The notes under the pieces: generated by a model
What the model saw: only the letters and a program-made list of their open reading frames with translations
What the model was told of the DNA's origin: nothing
Database searches by the model: none
NCBI GenBank assembly: GCA_963733135.1
Contig: CAVTBX010000003.1
Coordinates: 277,526 to 341,525, forward strand
Length of the DNA stretch: 64,000 nt
Reading direction: 5' to 3'
Origin: CAVTBX01 sp963733135
Lineage (GTDB): Bacteria; Actinomycetota; Thermoleophilia; Gaiellales; Gaiellaceae
In this document: piece by piece, positions 49,411 through 58,782 of the stretch
How the letters are laid out: each line of letters begins with the position of its first letter
How positions within the stretch are numbered: position 1 is the stretch's first letter
Translations under genes and position numbers: made by a program

Positions 49411-49414
49411 TTCC

Positions 49415-50320
49415 TTACCAGGAGCCCGACGAGAGCTCGACCCACACGGGCAGGTGGTCGGAGCCCACGTTCGGGCCGACCTCGCGCCCGGTCGCGGCAA
49501 GATCGGGCGTCGTGAGCACGTGATCGATCGGGATGCGGAGAAAACCGGGCAGGAACGCCGGCCAGGTCGCTTCGAGCCCATAGCCCGCACGAGTGTCGTC
49601 TAGCCCGACCTCGTCGACGAGCTTTCGATAGCGGGCCGACCACGGGGTCGTGTTCAGGTCGCCGATCACTGCGCCCGACTTCGCCGCGGCCACGGCCCTG
49701 CCGGCTGCCTCGATCAGGGTCTCGTGCGCCGCCGCGTCGCCCGGCGTCCCGGGTACGCGCGGATGGATGAGCGCGAGCCGGGCCGGCCCCGAGCCCGCCT
49801 TGACGGTTCCGAGCAGCAACGGGTACTCCGGACCGGCCGGGAAGACGACTTCGTCGTCTCGGAGCTCGAGCCGGCTGAAGATCCCGGCGCCGTACGCGCC
49901 CTCGCGCACCTCGAGCCGGCGTGAGGTGTAGGCGCGGAGCGGCTCCTCGAGGGCGGTCAGCCAGGCCGGCGTCAGCTCGAGCGCTCCGAGGACGTCGGGC
50001 TCGCGCTCTCGGATGAGATCGGCGACGGCTTCGTAGTCGTCGTTTCGCGCGTCGAGGTTCAGGACGAGGATCGAGAGCTCTCGCGTGCCGCCCTCGGGCC
50101 GCTCCGCGTCATTCCAGACGGGCGCGACGACAGCGAGGTTGACGAGAGCGAGAGCGAGGGCGATTGCGGCGACGAGGACTCCGCGCAGGAGAGCCGCGGC
50201 CAGCGCAACGACGCTCAGGATCAGCGCGTACTGCACCCGGAAGTGTGCGGCGAGATCGAAGACCCAGGCAAGCCCGCCCGCGAATCCCGCCAGGGTCAGC
50301 GTCCCGAAGACGGCCGCCAA
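49415..50320 (-). CDS. Membrane-anchored endonuclease/exonuclease/phosphatase-family protein
   Basis: About 301 residues. Two or three N-terminal hydrophobic segments (about 1-85) are followed by an EEP domain: LSILVLNLDARNDDY near 96, EPDVLGALELTP near 118, GDLNTTPWSARYR near 222 (catalytic GDLN), and GSDHLPVWVEL at the end (catalytic SDH). The family includes secreted nucleases and phosphodiesterases; substrate unknown. The frame has no ATG; TTG 50320 is a guess, and a CTG near 50361 overlapping the upstream stop is an alternative. Confidence 0.8.
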   Translation of the reverse strand: MAAVFGTLTLAGFAGGLAWVFDLAAHFRVQYALILSVVALAAALLRGVLVAAIALALALVNLAVVAPVWNDAERPEGGTRELSILVLNLDARNDDYEAVADLIREREPDVLGALELTPAWLTALEEPLRAYTSRRLEVREGAYGAGIFSRLELRDDEVVFPAGPEYPLLLGTVKAGSGPARLALIHPRVPGTPGDAAAHETLIEAAGRAVAAAKSGAVIGDLNTTPWSARYRKLVDEVGLDDTRAGYGLEATWPAFLPGFLRIPIDHVLTTPDLAATGREVGPNVGSDHLPVWVELSSGSW

Positions 50321-50358
50321 CGTGGCCGCGCTGGCGCGACCGGCCGCTTGCGCTCGGC

Positions 50359-51258
50359 TCAGCCTGCTGCCCGGCGGAGCTGCTCGTCGAGCCCGATCGG
50401 CTCGATCCCGAAGAGCTCGTTCGCGGGCGCCGGGTCGCCCACGTTGTCCGCGTCCTCGAGCATCGTGAGCTGGTCGCGCGTGACGGGCGGGCTCGGGAGC
50501 CTCTCGACGACCGCCGCCCCGGCGCGCATGACAGCCATCGGGACGTGAACCGTGGGCCGGCGCCGAACACCGAGCCTTCGCCGAAGCTTGGCCAGGAAGT
50601 CGTTCCAGGTCGGCTTGTCCGGCCCGCAGAGGTCGAACGTCGTCCCGCTCGCCCGCTCCTCGTCGATCGACCGCGTGAAGAACTGCGCGACGTCGTCGAC
50701 CCAGATTGGCTGAAGCCGCCGCTCGCCGTCCCCGGCCACGGGCGTCACGGGCGCGAGCCGCACCTGGCGCATGAAGAGCGGCAGGATGCCGCCCTCGCGC
50801 CCGAAGATGAAGCTCGGCCGGAAGATCACGTGGTCGAGGCCTGAGGCTTTTACGGTCTGCTCCATGTCCCACTTCGCGCCGTAGTACGGAACGAGATCCT
50901 TCGAGCGCTCATCGGTTCCGAGCGCGCTCATGAGGACGAAGCGGCGGACACCTGCCTCCTTCGCAGCAGCGACGAGGTCGCGGGTGCCCTGCTTCATGAC
51001 CCGCTCGAACGGCTCCGGCCGCCGCTCGGCGATCAGGGCGACGAAGTGAACGACGGCGTCGCAGCCATCGACGGCGCGCCGCAGGCTCTCGGCGTCGGTG
51101 ACGTCACCCTGTACGAGGTCGCAACCCCAGTTGACGAGCGTCTTCGACTTCTTGGCGCCGGGGTCCCGGGCGAGAGCACGAACAGGCCGCCCCTCTGCCC
51201 GGAGCGCGTGAACGGCACGGCTTCCCACAAAGCCGGTTCCACCAGTCACGAGGATCAC
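50359..51258 (-). CDS. NAD(P)-binding epimerase of the NDUFA9-like atypical SDR group
   Basis: 299-residue atypical short-chain dehydrogenase. The nucleotide loop is ILVTGGTGFVGSRAVHAL at 2-19; GDVTDAESLRRAVDGCDAVVH near 51, RFVLMSALGTDE near 105, YYGAKWDME near 125 (Tyr-x3-Lys) and FRPSFIFGREGG near 145 follow. Such proteins (complex I NDUFA9-like) often have structural or quinone-linked roles and unknown substrates. The start overlaps the dcd stop by four bases. Confidence 0.85.
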   Translation of the reverse strand: MILVTGGTGFVGSRAVHALRAEGRPVRALARDPGAKKSKTLVNWGCDLVQGDVTDAESLRRAVDGCDAVVHFVALIAERRPEPFERVMKQGTRDLVAAAKEAGVRRFVLMSALGTDERSKDLVPYYGAKWDMEQTVKASGLDHVIFRPSFIFGREGGILPLFMRQVRLAPVTPVAGDGERRLQPIWVDDVAQFFTRSIDEERASGTTFDLCGPDKPTWNDFLAKLRRRLGVRRRPTVHVPMAVMRAGAAVVERLPSPPVTRDQLTMLEDADNVGDPAPANELFGIEPIGLDEQLRRAAG

Positions 51259-51821
51259 GCGAAGTTCTTCCAGTAACGGCTCGGCGTCGGCCCCTCCTGT
51301 CCCTGGTACTTCGAGCCGAGGGTACCGGCGCCGTACGGCGTCGCCGCCGGCTCAGTCAGCTGCACGAACGAGAGCTGCCCGATCGGCATTCCGACGTACA
51401 GCGTGATCGGCAGGTTCGCCACGTTCGAGAGCTCGAGTGTCACGTGACCGTCCCAGCCGGGGTCGATGAACCCGGCCGTGGAGTGGATGAGGAGCCCGAG
51501 CCGGCCGAGCGAGCTCTTGCCTTCGAGGCGAGCCACGAGATCGTCGGGAAGCGTGACCCGCTCGAGCGTCGAGCCGAGCACGAACTCGCCCGGATGGAGG
51601 ATGAACGGCTGCTCCTCGTCCGAGATCTCGAGGAGCTCCGTCAGATCCTCCATCGGCTGCTTGACGTCGATGAACGGGTAGCGACTGTTCCGAAAGACTC
51701 GGAAGAACCGGTCGACGCGCACGTCGAGGCTCGACGGTTGGAGCAGCGCCTCGTCATAGGGATCGATCCCGATCCGGCCCTCGTCGAGGAGCCGCGTGAT
51801 GCTGCGGTCGGAGAGGACCAT
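51255..51821 (-). CDS. dcd: dCTP deaminase
   Basis: 188-residue trimeric enzyme making dUTP from dCTP (or dUMP in bifunctional forms). MVLSDRSITRLLDEGRIGI is the family N-terminus; EGKSSLGRLGLLIHSTAGFIDP near 108 (given in part) and WDGHVTLELSN near 132 carry the substrate and catalytic residues; GAGTLGSKYQGQEGPTPSR ends the protein. ATG 51821 is preferred to the longer frame because homology starts there and a TATAGT -10 box lies 13 bases upstream. Confidence 0.94.
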   Translation of the reverse strand: MVLSDRSITRLLDEGRIGIDPYDEALLQPSSLDVRVDRFFRVFRNSRYPFIDVKQPMEDLTELLEISDEEQPFILHPGEFVLGSTLERVTLPDDLVARLEGKSSLGRLGLLIHSTAGFIDPGWDGHVTLELSNVANLPITLYVGMPIGQLSFVQLTEPAATPYGAGTLGSKYQGQEGPTPSRYWKNFA

Positions 51822-51833
51822 CGGCGGGGCCAG

Positions 51834-51839
51834 ACTATA
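51834..51839 (-). promoter_or_regulatory. Putative -10 box of dcd
   Basis: On the minus strand this reads TATAGT, a good -10 box, which would start transcription about six bases before the dcd ATG, giving a nearly leaderless mRNA. It touches the left arm of element B2. Confidence 0.5.
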
Positions 51840-51840
51840 A

Positions 51841-52013
51841 AGAGCCTCCAACCGAACGAAGCCTTATGCCGTCGGAGCACGCTGCGCGGCCGGAGGCCGC
51901 GTCCTCAGTCGCGCTCATATCCTCCAGATATGAGCACTCCCTGCGTCCTTGCGTGGAAAGTGGACGCGCAAGCGTGCACTCCGACGGCGAAGCGTCATCC
52001 CGTTGGAGCCTCT
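51841..52013 (+). ncRNA. Family B structured element, copy B2
   Basis: A 173-nt element between dcd and the GabT-like gene with the same plan as B1. Outermost arms 51841-51852 and 52002-52013 pair with one mismatch; a second stem follows (51868-51883 with 51971-51988, perfect apart from a two-base bulge). Inside: hairpin A (51885-51891 with 51895-51901), linker GCGTCCTCAGTCGCGC 51899-51914, hairpin B (CTCATATC 51914-51921 with 51927-51934), linker CTCCCTGCGTCCTT 51937-51950, and hairpin C (51943-51948 with 51962-51967). Linkers match B1 exactly while stems differ but pair. The following ATG is 13 bases beyond the element. Confidence 0.65.
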
Positions 52014-52026
52014 AAGCTCAGGCGCG

Positions 52027-53353
52027 ATGGCTACCACTCGTTCGATCCGCCTCCAGACTGAGGTTCCGGGCCCCCGGAGCAAGGAGATCCTCGACCGCAA
52101 AGAGCGCGTGATCGCCGAGCCGCTCTCGATCTACCTGCCCGTCGTGATCGCCGAAGGAGAGGGGGCGCTCGTCACCGATGTCGACGGCAACACGTTCGTC
52201 GACTTCGCCGGCGGCGTCGGCTGCCTGAACGTCGGCCACTCCAATCCGCGTGTGGTCGAGGCGGTGCAGGAGCAGGCCTCCCGCTTCACGCACACGGACT
52301 TCACGATCGTCCCGTACGAGAACTACATCGGGCTCGCGGAGCGCCTGGTCGACCTCGTGCCCATCTCGGGCGAGAAGCGCGTCGCGTTCTTCAATGCGGG
52401 TGCCGAGGCGATCGAGAACGCCGTCAAGTTCGCGCGTTCGTACACCAAGCGGCCAGCAGTGATCGCGTTCGATGGAGGCTTCCACGGCCGGACGCTCCTC
52501 GCGCTGTCCCTGACCTCGAAGACGCACCCGTACAAGGCGGGGCTCGGGCCGTTCGCGCCCGAGGTCTACCGCGTGCCGTTCCCGAGCTCGTACCGGGGCC
52601 CGGACACCGAGGCCGCGCTGGCCTCGCTCGAGGACGCGTTCCGGACGACGGTCGCGGCGGAGGACGTCGCGGCGATCGTCTTCGAGCCGGTGCAGGGCGA
52701 GAGCGGGTTCATCGTCGCCCCGCCCGAGTTCGTGCGCGGGCTGCGCCGGATCTGCGACGAGCGCGGCATCGTCCTCGTCGCCGACGAGGTGCAGACGGGC
52801 TTCTGTCGTACCGGCCGCGTCTTCGCCATGGAGCACTACGACGTCGAGGCCGATCTGACGACGGTCGCGAAGTCGATCGCAGCCGGTATTCCGCTCTCGG
52901 GCGTGATCGGCCGCGCCGAGATCATGGACGCACCCGGCGACTCGGCGATCGGCGGCACCTACGTCGGGAACCCGGTCGCGATCGCGGCCGCGCACGCCGT
53001 CCTCGACACGATCGAGGAGGAGTCGCTGTCCGAGCGCGCCGAGGCGATCGGCGAGACGATCAGGGCCCGAATGGAGCTCTGGCAGGAGCGCTTCGCGTGC
53101 GTCGGAGACGTCCGCGGCCTCGGAGCCATGCTGGCGATCGAGATCGTCAAGGACCGCGACACGAAGGAGCCCGATCCCAAGCTCGCGACCGCGATCGCCG
53201 AAGGCGCGCTCGAGCGCGGGCTGCTGCTCCTGAAGGCCGGCATCCACTCGAACTGCATCCGCGTGCTCGTCCCGCTCGTCATCACGGACGAGCAGCTCTC
53301 CGAGGCCTCTCGCGGCCTGGGAAGAGGCCTTGGAGGAAGCAACCGGCGCGTAG
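52027..53353 (+). CDS. gabT: GabT-like class III aminotransferase, one apparent frameshift at the 3' end
   Basis: PLP enzyme of about 441 residues, best matched to 4-aminobutyrate aminotransferase. VTDVDGNTFVDFAGGVG near 50, FFNAGAEAIENAVKFAR near 118, FDGGFHGRTLLALSLT near 143, VADEVQTGFCRTGR near 253 and the PLP lysine in TTVAKSIAAGIPLSG near 280 are seen. The frame slips at about 53308-53313; dropping one base gives LAAWEEALEEATGA and a stop at 53351-53353. As given, it runs on to 53517. ATG 52027. It could also act on other omega-amino acids. Confidence 0.86.
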
Positions 53354-53405
53354 CCTCGGCGATCGAAAGCTGGCGCAGCCGCGCGCGCTCGGGTACAACC
53401 TTCCC

Positions 53406-54860
53406 GTGGAGGTCGGTCACGTCATCGCGGACCGCTACGGGCTCGAGGAGCTCTCGGGCACGGGCGGCATGTCGAACGTCTATCGCGCCTACGACTCGCT
53501 GCTCGAGCGCCGCGTAGCGATCAAGGTCCTCCACGAGCGCTACTCGAACGACGAGCGAGTACGTGGAGCGGTTCCGGCGCGAGGCGAAGGCGATCGCGCG
53601 GCTGTCGCACCCGAACATCGTCACGGTCATCGACCGCGGCGAGTGGGAGGAGCACCAGTTCATCGTCTTCGAGTACGTCGAGGGCGAGACGCGTCAAGGA
53701 GCTCGTCGAGGGGCAGGGGCCGCTGCCCGTCCGCGACGCGCTCACCCTCGTCCGCGAGATCGCGCACGGGCTCGCGTTCGCGCACGAGCACGGCGTCGTG
53801 CACCGGGACGTGAAGCCGCACAACGTCATCATCGACCTGGACGGAACGGCGAAGGTCACCGACTTCGGGATCGCGCGCTCGCTCGACCGCGGGCGAAGGG
53901 CTGACGACCACCGGCACGCTCCTCGGGACGAGCGACTACATCGCGCCGGAGCAGGCGTCGGGTCGCCCGGTCAGCGAGCGCTCGGATCAGTACTCGCTCG
54001 GCGTCCTTCTCTACGAGCTCCTGACCGGCGAGGTGCCGTATCCGGCCGGGAGCCTCGTGCGAGGCGGCGATGCGGCACGCGAACGATCCCGTCCCGAGCG
54101 TCCGCGACTCGCGTCCCGACGTGCCGGTCGAGGTCGACGAGCTCGTGCCGACACGCGATGCAGAAGCAGCCGGACGATCGCTTCGCCTCCACCGATGCGT
54201 TCCTGACCGCGGTCGACGCATGCCTCGCCCGCTTCGACGAGGACACGCTGTCGGACTTCCGTCCTGGTCGCCGAGCACCGCGCTCTCGACGCGCCCAACT
54301 CGCGGTTGAAGGCGAACCGGCGGCGGGGTGCGTTCGCGGCTCTGGTGGTCCGTGCTTCTCGTCGCCGGGCTTGCCGGACTCGGAGTCGTCTTTTCGGACG
54401 GGATGGAGATCGGGGGATCGGAGGCCGCGGGGAGGGAACGGCGGTGCCGAGGCGGTGCGGCTGCGCGCGGCGTCCGACTACGATCCGGACGGCGACGACT
54501 CCGAGCACCCCGAGTCCATCGCGGCCGCGACGGACGGCAACGCGACGACGTACTGGACGACGGAGACGTACGGCAGCTTCGACAAGTCCGGCGTCGGGAT
54601 CGTCGTGCGCGCCTCCGCGCCGGTCGACGGAGGCACGGTCGTCGTCCGCTCCGACGACGACGCCGGCTACACGGCCGAGATCCGGGCGTCGACCCGGCCT
54701 GGCGGCGGCTTCGAGACGGTCTCCGAGTCCCAGACGGTCGGCCCCCGAACGACCTTCGAGCTCGACACGGCCGGCGAGGAGTACCGGTTCCTCCTCGTCT
54801 GGATCACCGAGCTCGGCCCCGGTGGGCGGGCTCACGTCAACGAGGTGGCTTTGCGCTCGT
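53406..54860 (+). CDS. Ser/Thr protein kinase with a C-terminal extracellular beta domain, many apparent frameshifts
   Basis: Pieced together from all three frames. The kinase domain (53406 to about 54240) has GTGGMSNVYRAYD (nucleotide loop), VAIKVLHERY (lysine), VVHRDVKPHNVII (catalytic loop), VTDFGIARSLD (DFG) and SDYIAPEQASG (APE). A membrane segment (LWWSVLLVAGLAGLGVVF) is near 54340. Beyond it, YDPDGDDSEHPESIA and TYWTTETYGSF (54480-54580) form a discoidin-like domain akin to the outer domain of actinobacterial MviN/MurJ proteins. At least seven +1 slips occur (near 53557, 53692, 53883, 54062, 54155, 54260 and 54425). The 3' end is uncertain. Confidence 0.7.
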
Positions 54861-54866
54861 GGATCC

Positions 54867-55050
54867 GGGCGACGCATGCGTCGCCCTACGTCCAGGGGCC
54901 CTGCGCCGCCCGCACGGATTCGCCCAGACCCTGTCTTCGTAGGGGCGAGGCATGCCTCGCCCGCGCGGTGACCGGAACCGCTCTCGCGGTTCCTCCATAC
55001 GAATCGCGCGAAAGGCGGCGCGATTCGCCCGGCCGCTGCCGCGGCCTCCG
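54867..55050 (+). repeat. Family A palindromic repeat, copy A6
   Basis: A 20-nt palindrome at 54867-54886 (GGGCGACGCA and its complement) precedes a full unit: palindrome GGGCGAGGCATGCCTCGCCC 54943-54962, GGAACCGC 54974-54981 with GCGGTTCC 54986-54993, TCCATA, CGAATCGCGC 55000-55009 with 55018-55027, and GGCCGC 55031-55036 with 55041-55046. In A1 the second stem is GGAACGGC/GCCGTTCC, so a C-G pair has become G-C on both sides. It separates the kinase from convergent ddl. Confidence 0.82.
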
Positions 55051-55051
55051 G

Positions 55052-56123
55052 CTAGAACCTGAGGCCGGCCCGGCGGTCTCGGCGCTCGACGGCCAGCTCC
55101 ACCAGCCGGTCGAGGAGCTCCGCGTACGGGATCCCTGACGCCTCGAAGAGCTTCGCGTAGACGCTCGTCGCCGTGAAGCCGGGGATCGTGTTCAGCTCGT
55201 TGACGAGCACCTCGCCGTCCTCGCGGACGAAGAAGTCGACGCGTGCCATGCCCTCGCAGTCCGTCGCGACGAACGACGCGACCGACAGCTCCTGCACGCG
55301 CCGCGTCGCTTCGTCCGAGATCCGCGCAGGGACGACGAGCTCCATGCCGCCCTCGTCGTACTTGGCCGAGTAGTCGTACCAGTCGCTCGAGAGCGTCACG
55401 ATCTCGCCGACGAGCGACGCGACCGGCTCGTCGTTTCCGAGCACGCCGCACTCGACCTCGACGCCGCGCACGAACTCCTCGAGCAGGATCTTCTCGTCGT
55501 GCTCGAAGGCGAGCGCGACCGCCGCCGCCAGCTCGTCCGCAGAGCCCACGATCGAGATCCCGACGCTCGAGCCGAGCCGCGCCGGCTTGACGACGACCGG
55601 GTAGCCGAACGGATTCTCGACGCGGTCGGCGTGCCGCTTCAGGGCGGTCACGCTCCGCACGACCGGGACCCCCTTGTCGCGCATCACGGCCTTGAAGAGA
55701 TCCTTGTCCATGGAGAGCGCCGAGGCCGTCACGCCCGCGCCGACGTACGCGACGCCCGCGAGCTCGAGGAGCCCCTGCACGGTGCCGTCCTCGCCGAACG
55801 GTCCATGCAGGACCGGGAAGACGACGTCGACGTCGCCGAGCGGCTCGGGCGCCGCTGCTGCTCGACGGGGATCGGCAGGCCGGCGAGGACGTGGGACGCC
55901 TCCGGCCGCGAGCTCGCCACTGGCGTTATCCGACTCCAGCTCCCAGCGGCCGTCGCGACGGATTCGGATCTCGCGAACCTCGTAGCGCTCGGGATCGAGG
56001 GAGCCGAGCACCGAACGGCCCGACTCGAGCGAGACTTCGTGCTCGCTCGAGCGGCCCCCGGAGAGGACGGCGACGCGCAGACGCCCCAGCCTGCTCAGCC
56101 CCCTGAGCGGAGCCGCGACGCGC

Positions 56124-56131
<8 letters not shown>
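55052..56131 (-). CDS. ddl: D-alanine--D-alanine ligase
   Basis: ATP-grasp enzyme (359 residues) making the D-Ala-D-Ala dipeptide of peptidoglycan. VAVLSGGRSSEHEVSLESG near residue 21, VLHGPFGEDGTVQGLLELAG near 98, PVVVKPARLGSSVGIS near 168, KILLEEFVRGVEVECGVLG near 203 and VNELNTIPGFTATSVYAKLF (cited near 300) are the expected motifs. The stretch at about 62-80 is unusually proline/arginine-rich and could hide a compensated pair of indels. GTG 56131 overlaps the stop of the PASTA kinase by eight bases, joining cell-wall kinase and ligase in one unit. Confidence 0.92.
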
Positions 56132-57524
<1,393 letters not shown>

Positions 57525-57532
<8 letters not shown>

Positions 57533-57560
57533 ACGGGTGGCCACCGCCGCGCTGACCCTG
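57525..57560. other. Junction between two unlike sequences
   Basis: To the left, minus-strand PASTA kinase coding stops inside its kinase domain. To the right, codon use changes from CTC- to CTG-dominated leucine and the genes are of secondary-metabolism type. No insertion-sequence ends, att-like duplication or tRNA is visible here, which favours an assembly join over an integrated element. Confidence 0.6.
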
Positions 57561-57599
57561 TTGCTTCATGTGGCCGATCCGAACGATCCGGCGGGCTGA
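57533..57599 (+). CDS. Possible C-terminal fragment of a plus-strand gene cut at the junction
   Basis: The frame ending at TGA 57597-57599 reads VATAALTLLLHVADPNDPAG, plausible as a protein C-terminus and in the CTG-rich style of the right-hand sequence. Its beginning would lie beyond the junction. Too short to identify; 57600-57710 then shows nothing recognisable. Confidence 0.3.
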
Positions 57600-57710
57600 G
57601 CCGTCGGCGAGAGGACTGGCGTCGTCACGCTGCTCATGCGCGCTCCTCTCGTCCGCGGGCCGCTGTCGGTCGAGCATCGGATGGGCCATCTCTACATGTC
57701 AATCAGCCGA

Positions 57711-58688
57711 TCACCCAGAGCGCGCGGCACCCAGGCTCAGGTCGGCGAGGATGGCGTCGGCCTGTTCCACGGTTTGACGGACGATTTCGGCGGCCGGCAG
57801 CACGTCGTGGATGAGGCCGGCGGATTGGCCGGCGAACGGGGCGTACTCATGTCCCCCGCCCACCGATATCGCATGCAACAGTTGCGGCCCGATCTCGGCG
57901 AGGTTGGCCGTGAGTGTGTCGGGATCGGCCGTCCAGTCCGCAATGGTCGGTGTGCGCAGGACGCGTGGGAGCACGTCGGTGTGCGGTCGGTTGAATGGCG
58001 GGAGGAGCATGTCGACGACCGGTGCGTGGACCGCGTCGACGGCTTCGGCGCGCACGATGCACTGTTTCCATTCCGCGGCTATCGCCATCTCTCGGGAGGC
58101 GAGGAAGCGGGTGCCCATCGCCACCCCCTGGGCGCCCAGTGCGAGCGCGGCGGCGAGGCCGCGACCGTCCACGATGCCCCCGGCGGCGACCACCGGGACT
58201 CGGCCGGCGACGTCGACGACCTGGGGCACGAGCACCATTGTGCTCACGAAGCCGCTGTGACCACCGGCCTCGCCGCCCTGCGCGATGAGGATGTCCGCGC
58301 CCCGGTCAAGGGCGGCGCGCGCCTGCCGGACGTCGGAGACCTGCTGCATCCAGAGGATCCCGGCCGCGTGCGCGCGCCGCACCAGTTCGCCGGGGTCGCC
58401 CATGTGGTAGGAGATCACGGTAGGCCGGGCCTCGATCGTGGCGTCGAAGGCCTCGGGGTCGAACGGGCGGGGAGTGTGGTTGATGGCGAACGGTCGGTCG
58501 GTGCGCTCACGGAGCCGGGTCCATTGCGCGAGGAGGTCCGGCAGCGCACGGGCGGCGGTTCCGAGGCTGCCCAGCGCGCCCGCGCCGCAGACCGTCGCAG
58601 CGAGGTCGACCTCGTCCCAGGGGCCGAACGGGGCGCAGATCACCGGTACTTCGATGCCGAGCAGCTCACACAGCGGCGTACGTCTCAT
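57711..58688 (-). CDS. Nitronate monooxygenase / 2-nitropropane dioxygenase-family flavoprotein
   Basis: 325-residue TIM-barrel FMN enzyme. VICAPFGPW near residue 17 opens the barrel; QGGEAGGHSGF near 178 is the family signature around the phosphate site; VPVVAAGGIVDGRGLAAAL near 203 and GVAMGTRFLAS near 228 complete the flavin site. ATG 58688 is preferred to the ATG two codons upstream because GGAG lies at proper distance. Members oxidise nitronates or act as enoyl reductases in polyketide pathways. Divergent from the LuxR-type regulator gene, sharing a 94-bp promoter region. Confidence 0.86.
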   Translation of the reverse strand: MRRTPLCELLGIEVPVICAPFGPWDEVDLAATVCGAGALGSLGTAARALPDLLAQWTRLRERTDRPFAINHTPRPFDPEAFDATIEARPTVISYHMGDPGELVRRAHAAGILWMQQVSDVRQARAALDRGADILIAQGGEAGGHSGFVSTMVLVPQVVDVAGRVPVVAAGGIVDGRGLAAALALGAQGVAMGTRFLASREMAIAAEWKQCIVRAEAVDAVHAPVVDMLLPPFNRPHTDVLPRVLRTPTIADWTADPDTLTANLAEIGPQLLHAISVGGGHEYAPFAGQSAGLIHDVLPAAEIVRQTVEQADAILADLSLGAARSG

Positions 58689-58782
58689 GACCATCTCCTC
58701 TACTCGCGGACGGTGCCTCGGATGCCAGCGTCCCGGGATGCGGGCGGAGGCCACGTCGTACGACCCCCCGTAGACTTTTCCG

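Noticed and set aside
4050..55050. Repeats as a CRISPR array
   Set aside because: Copies are single, far apart, in both orientations and vary in sequence; no regular spacers and no cas genes are present.
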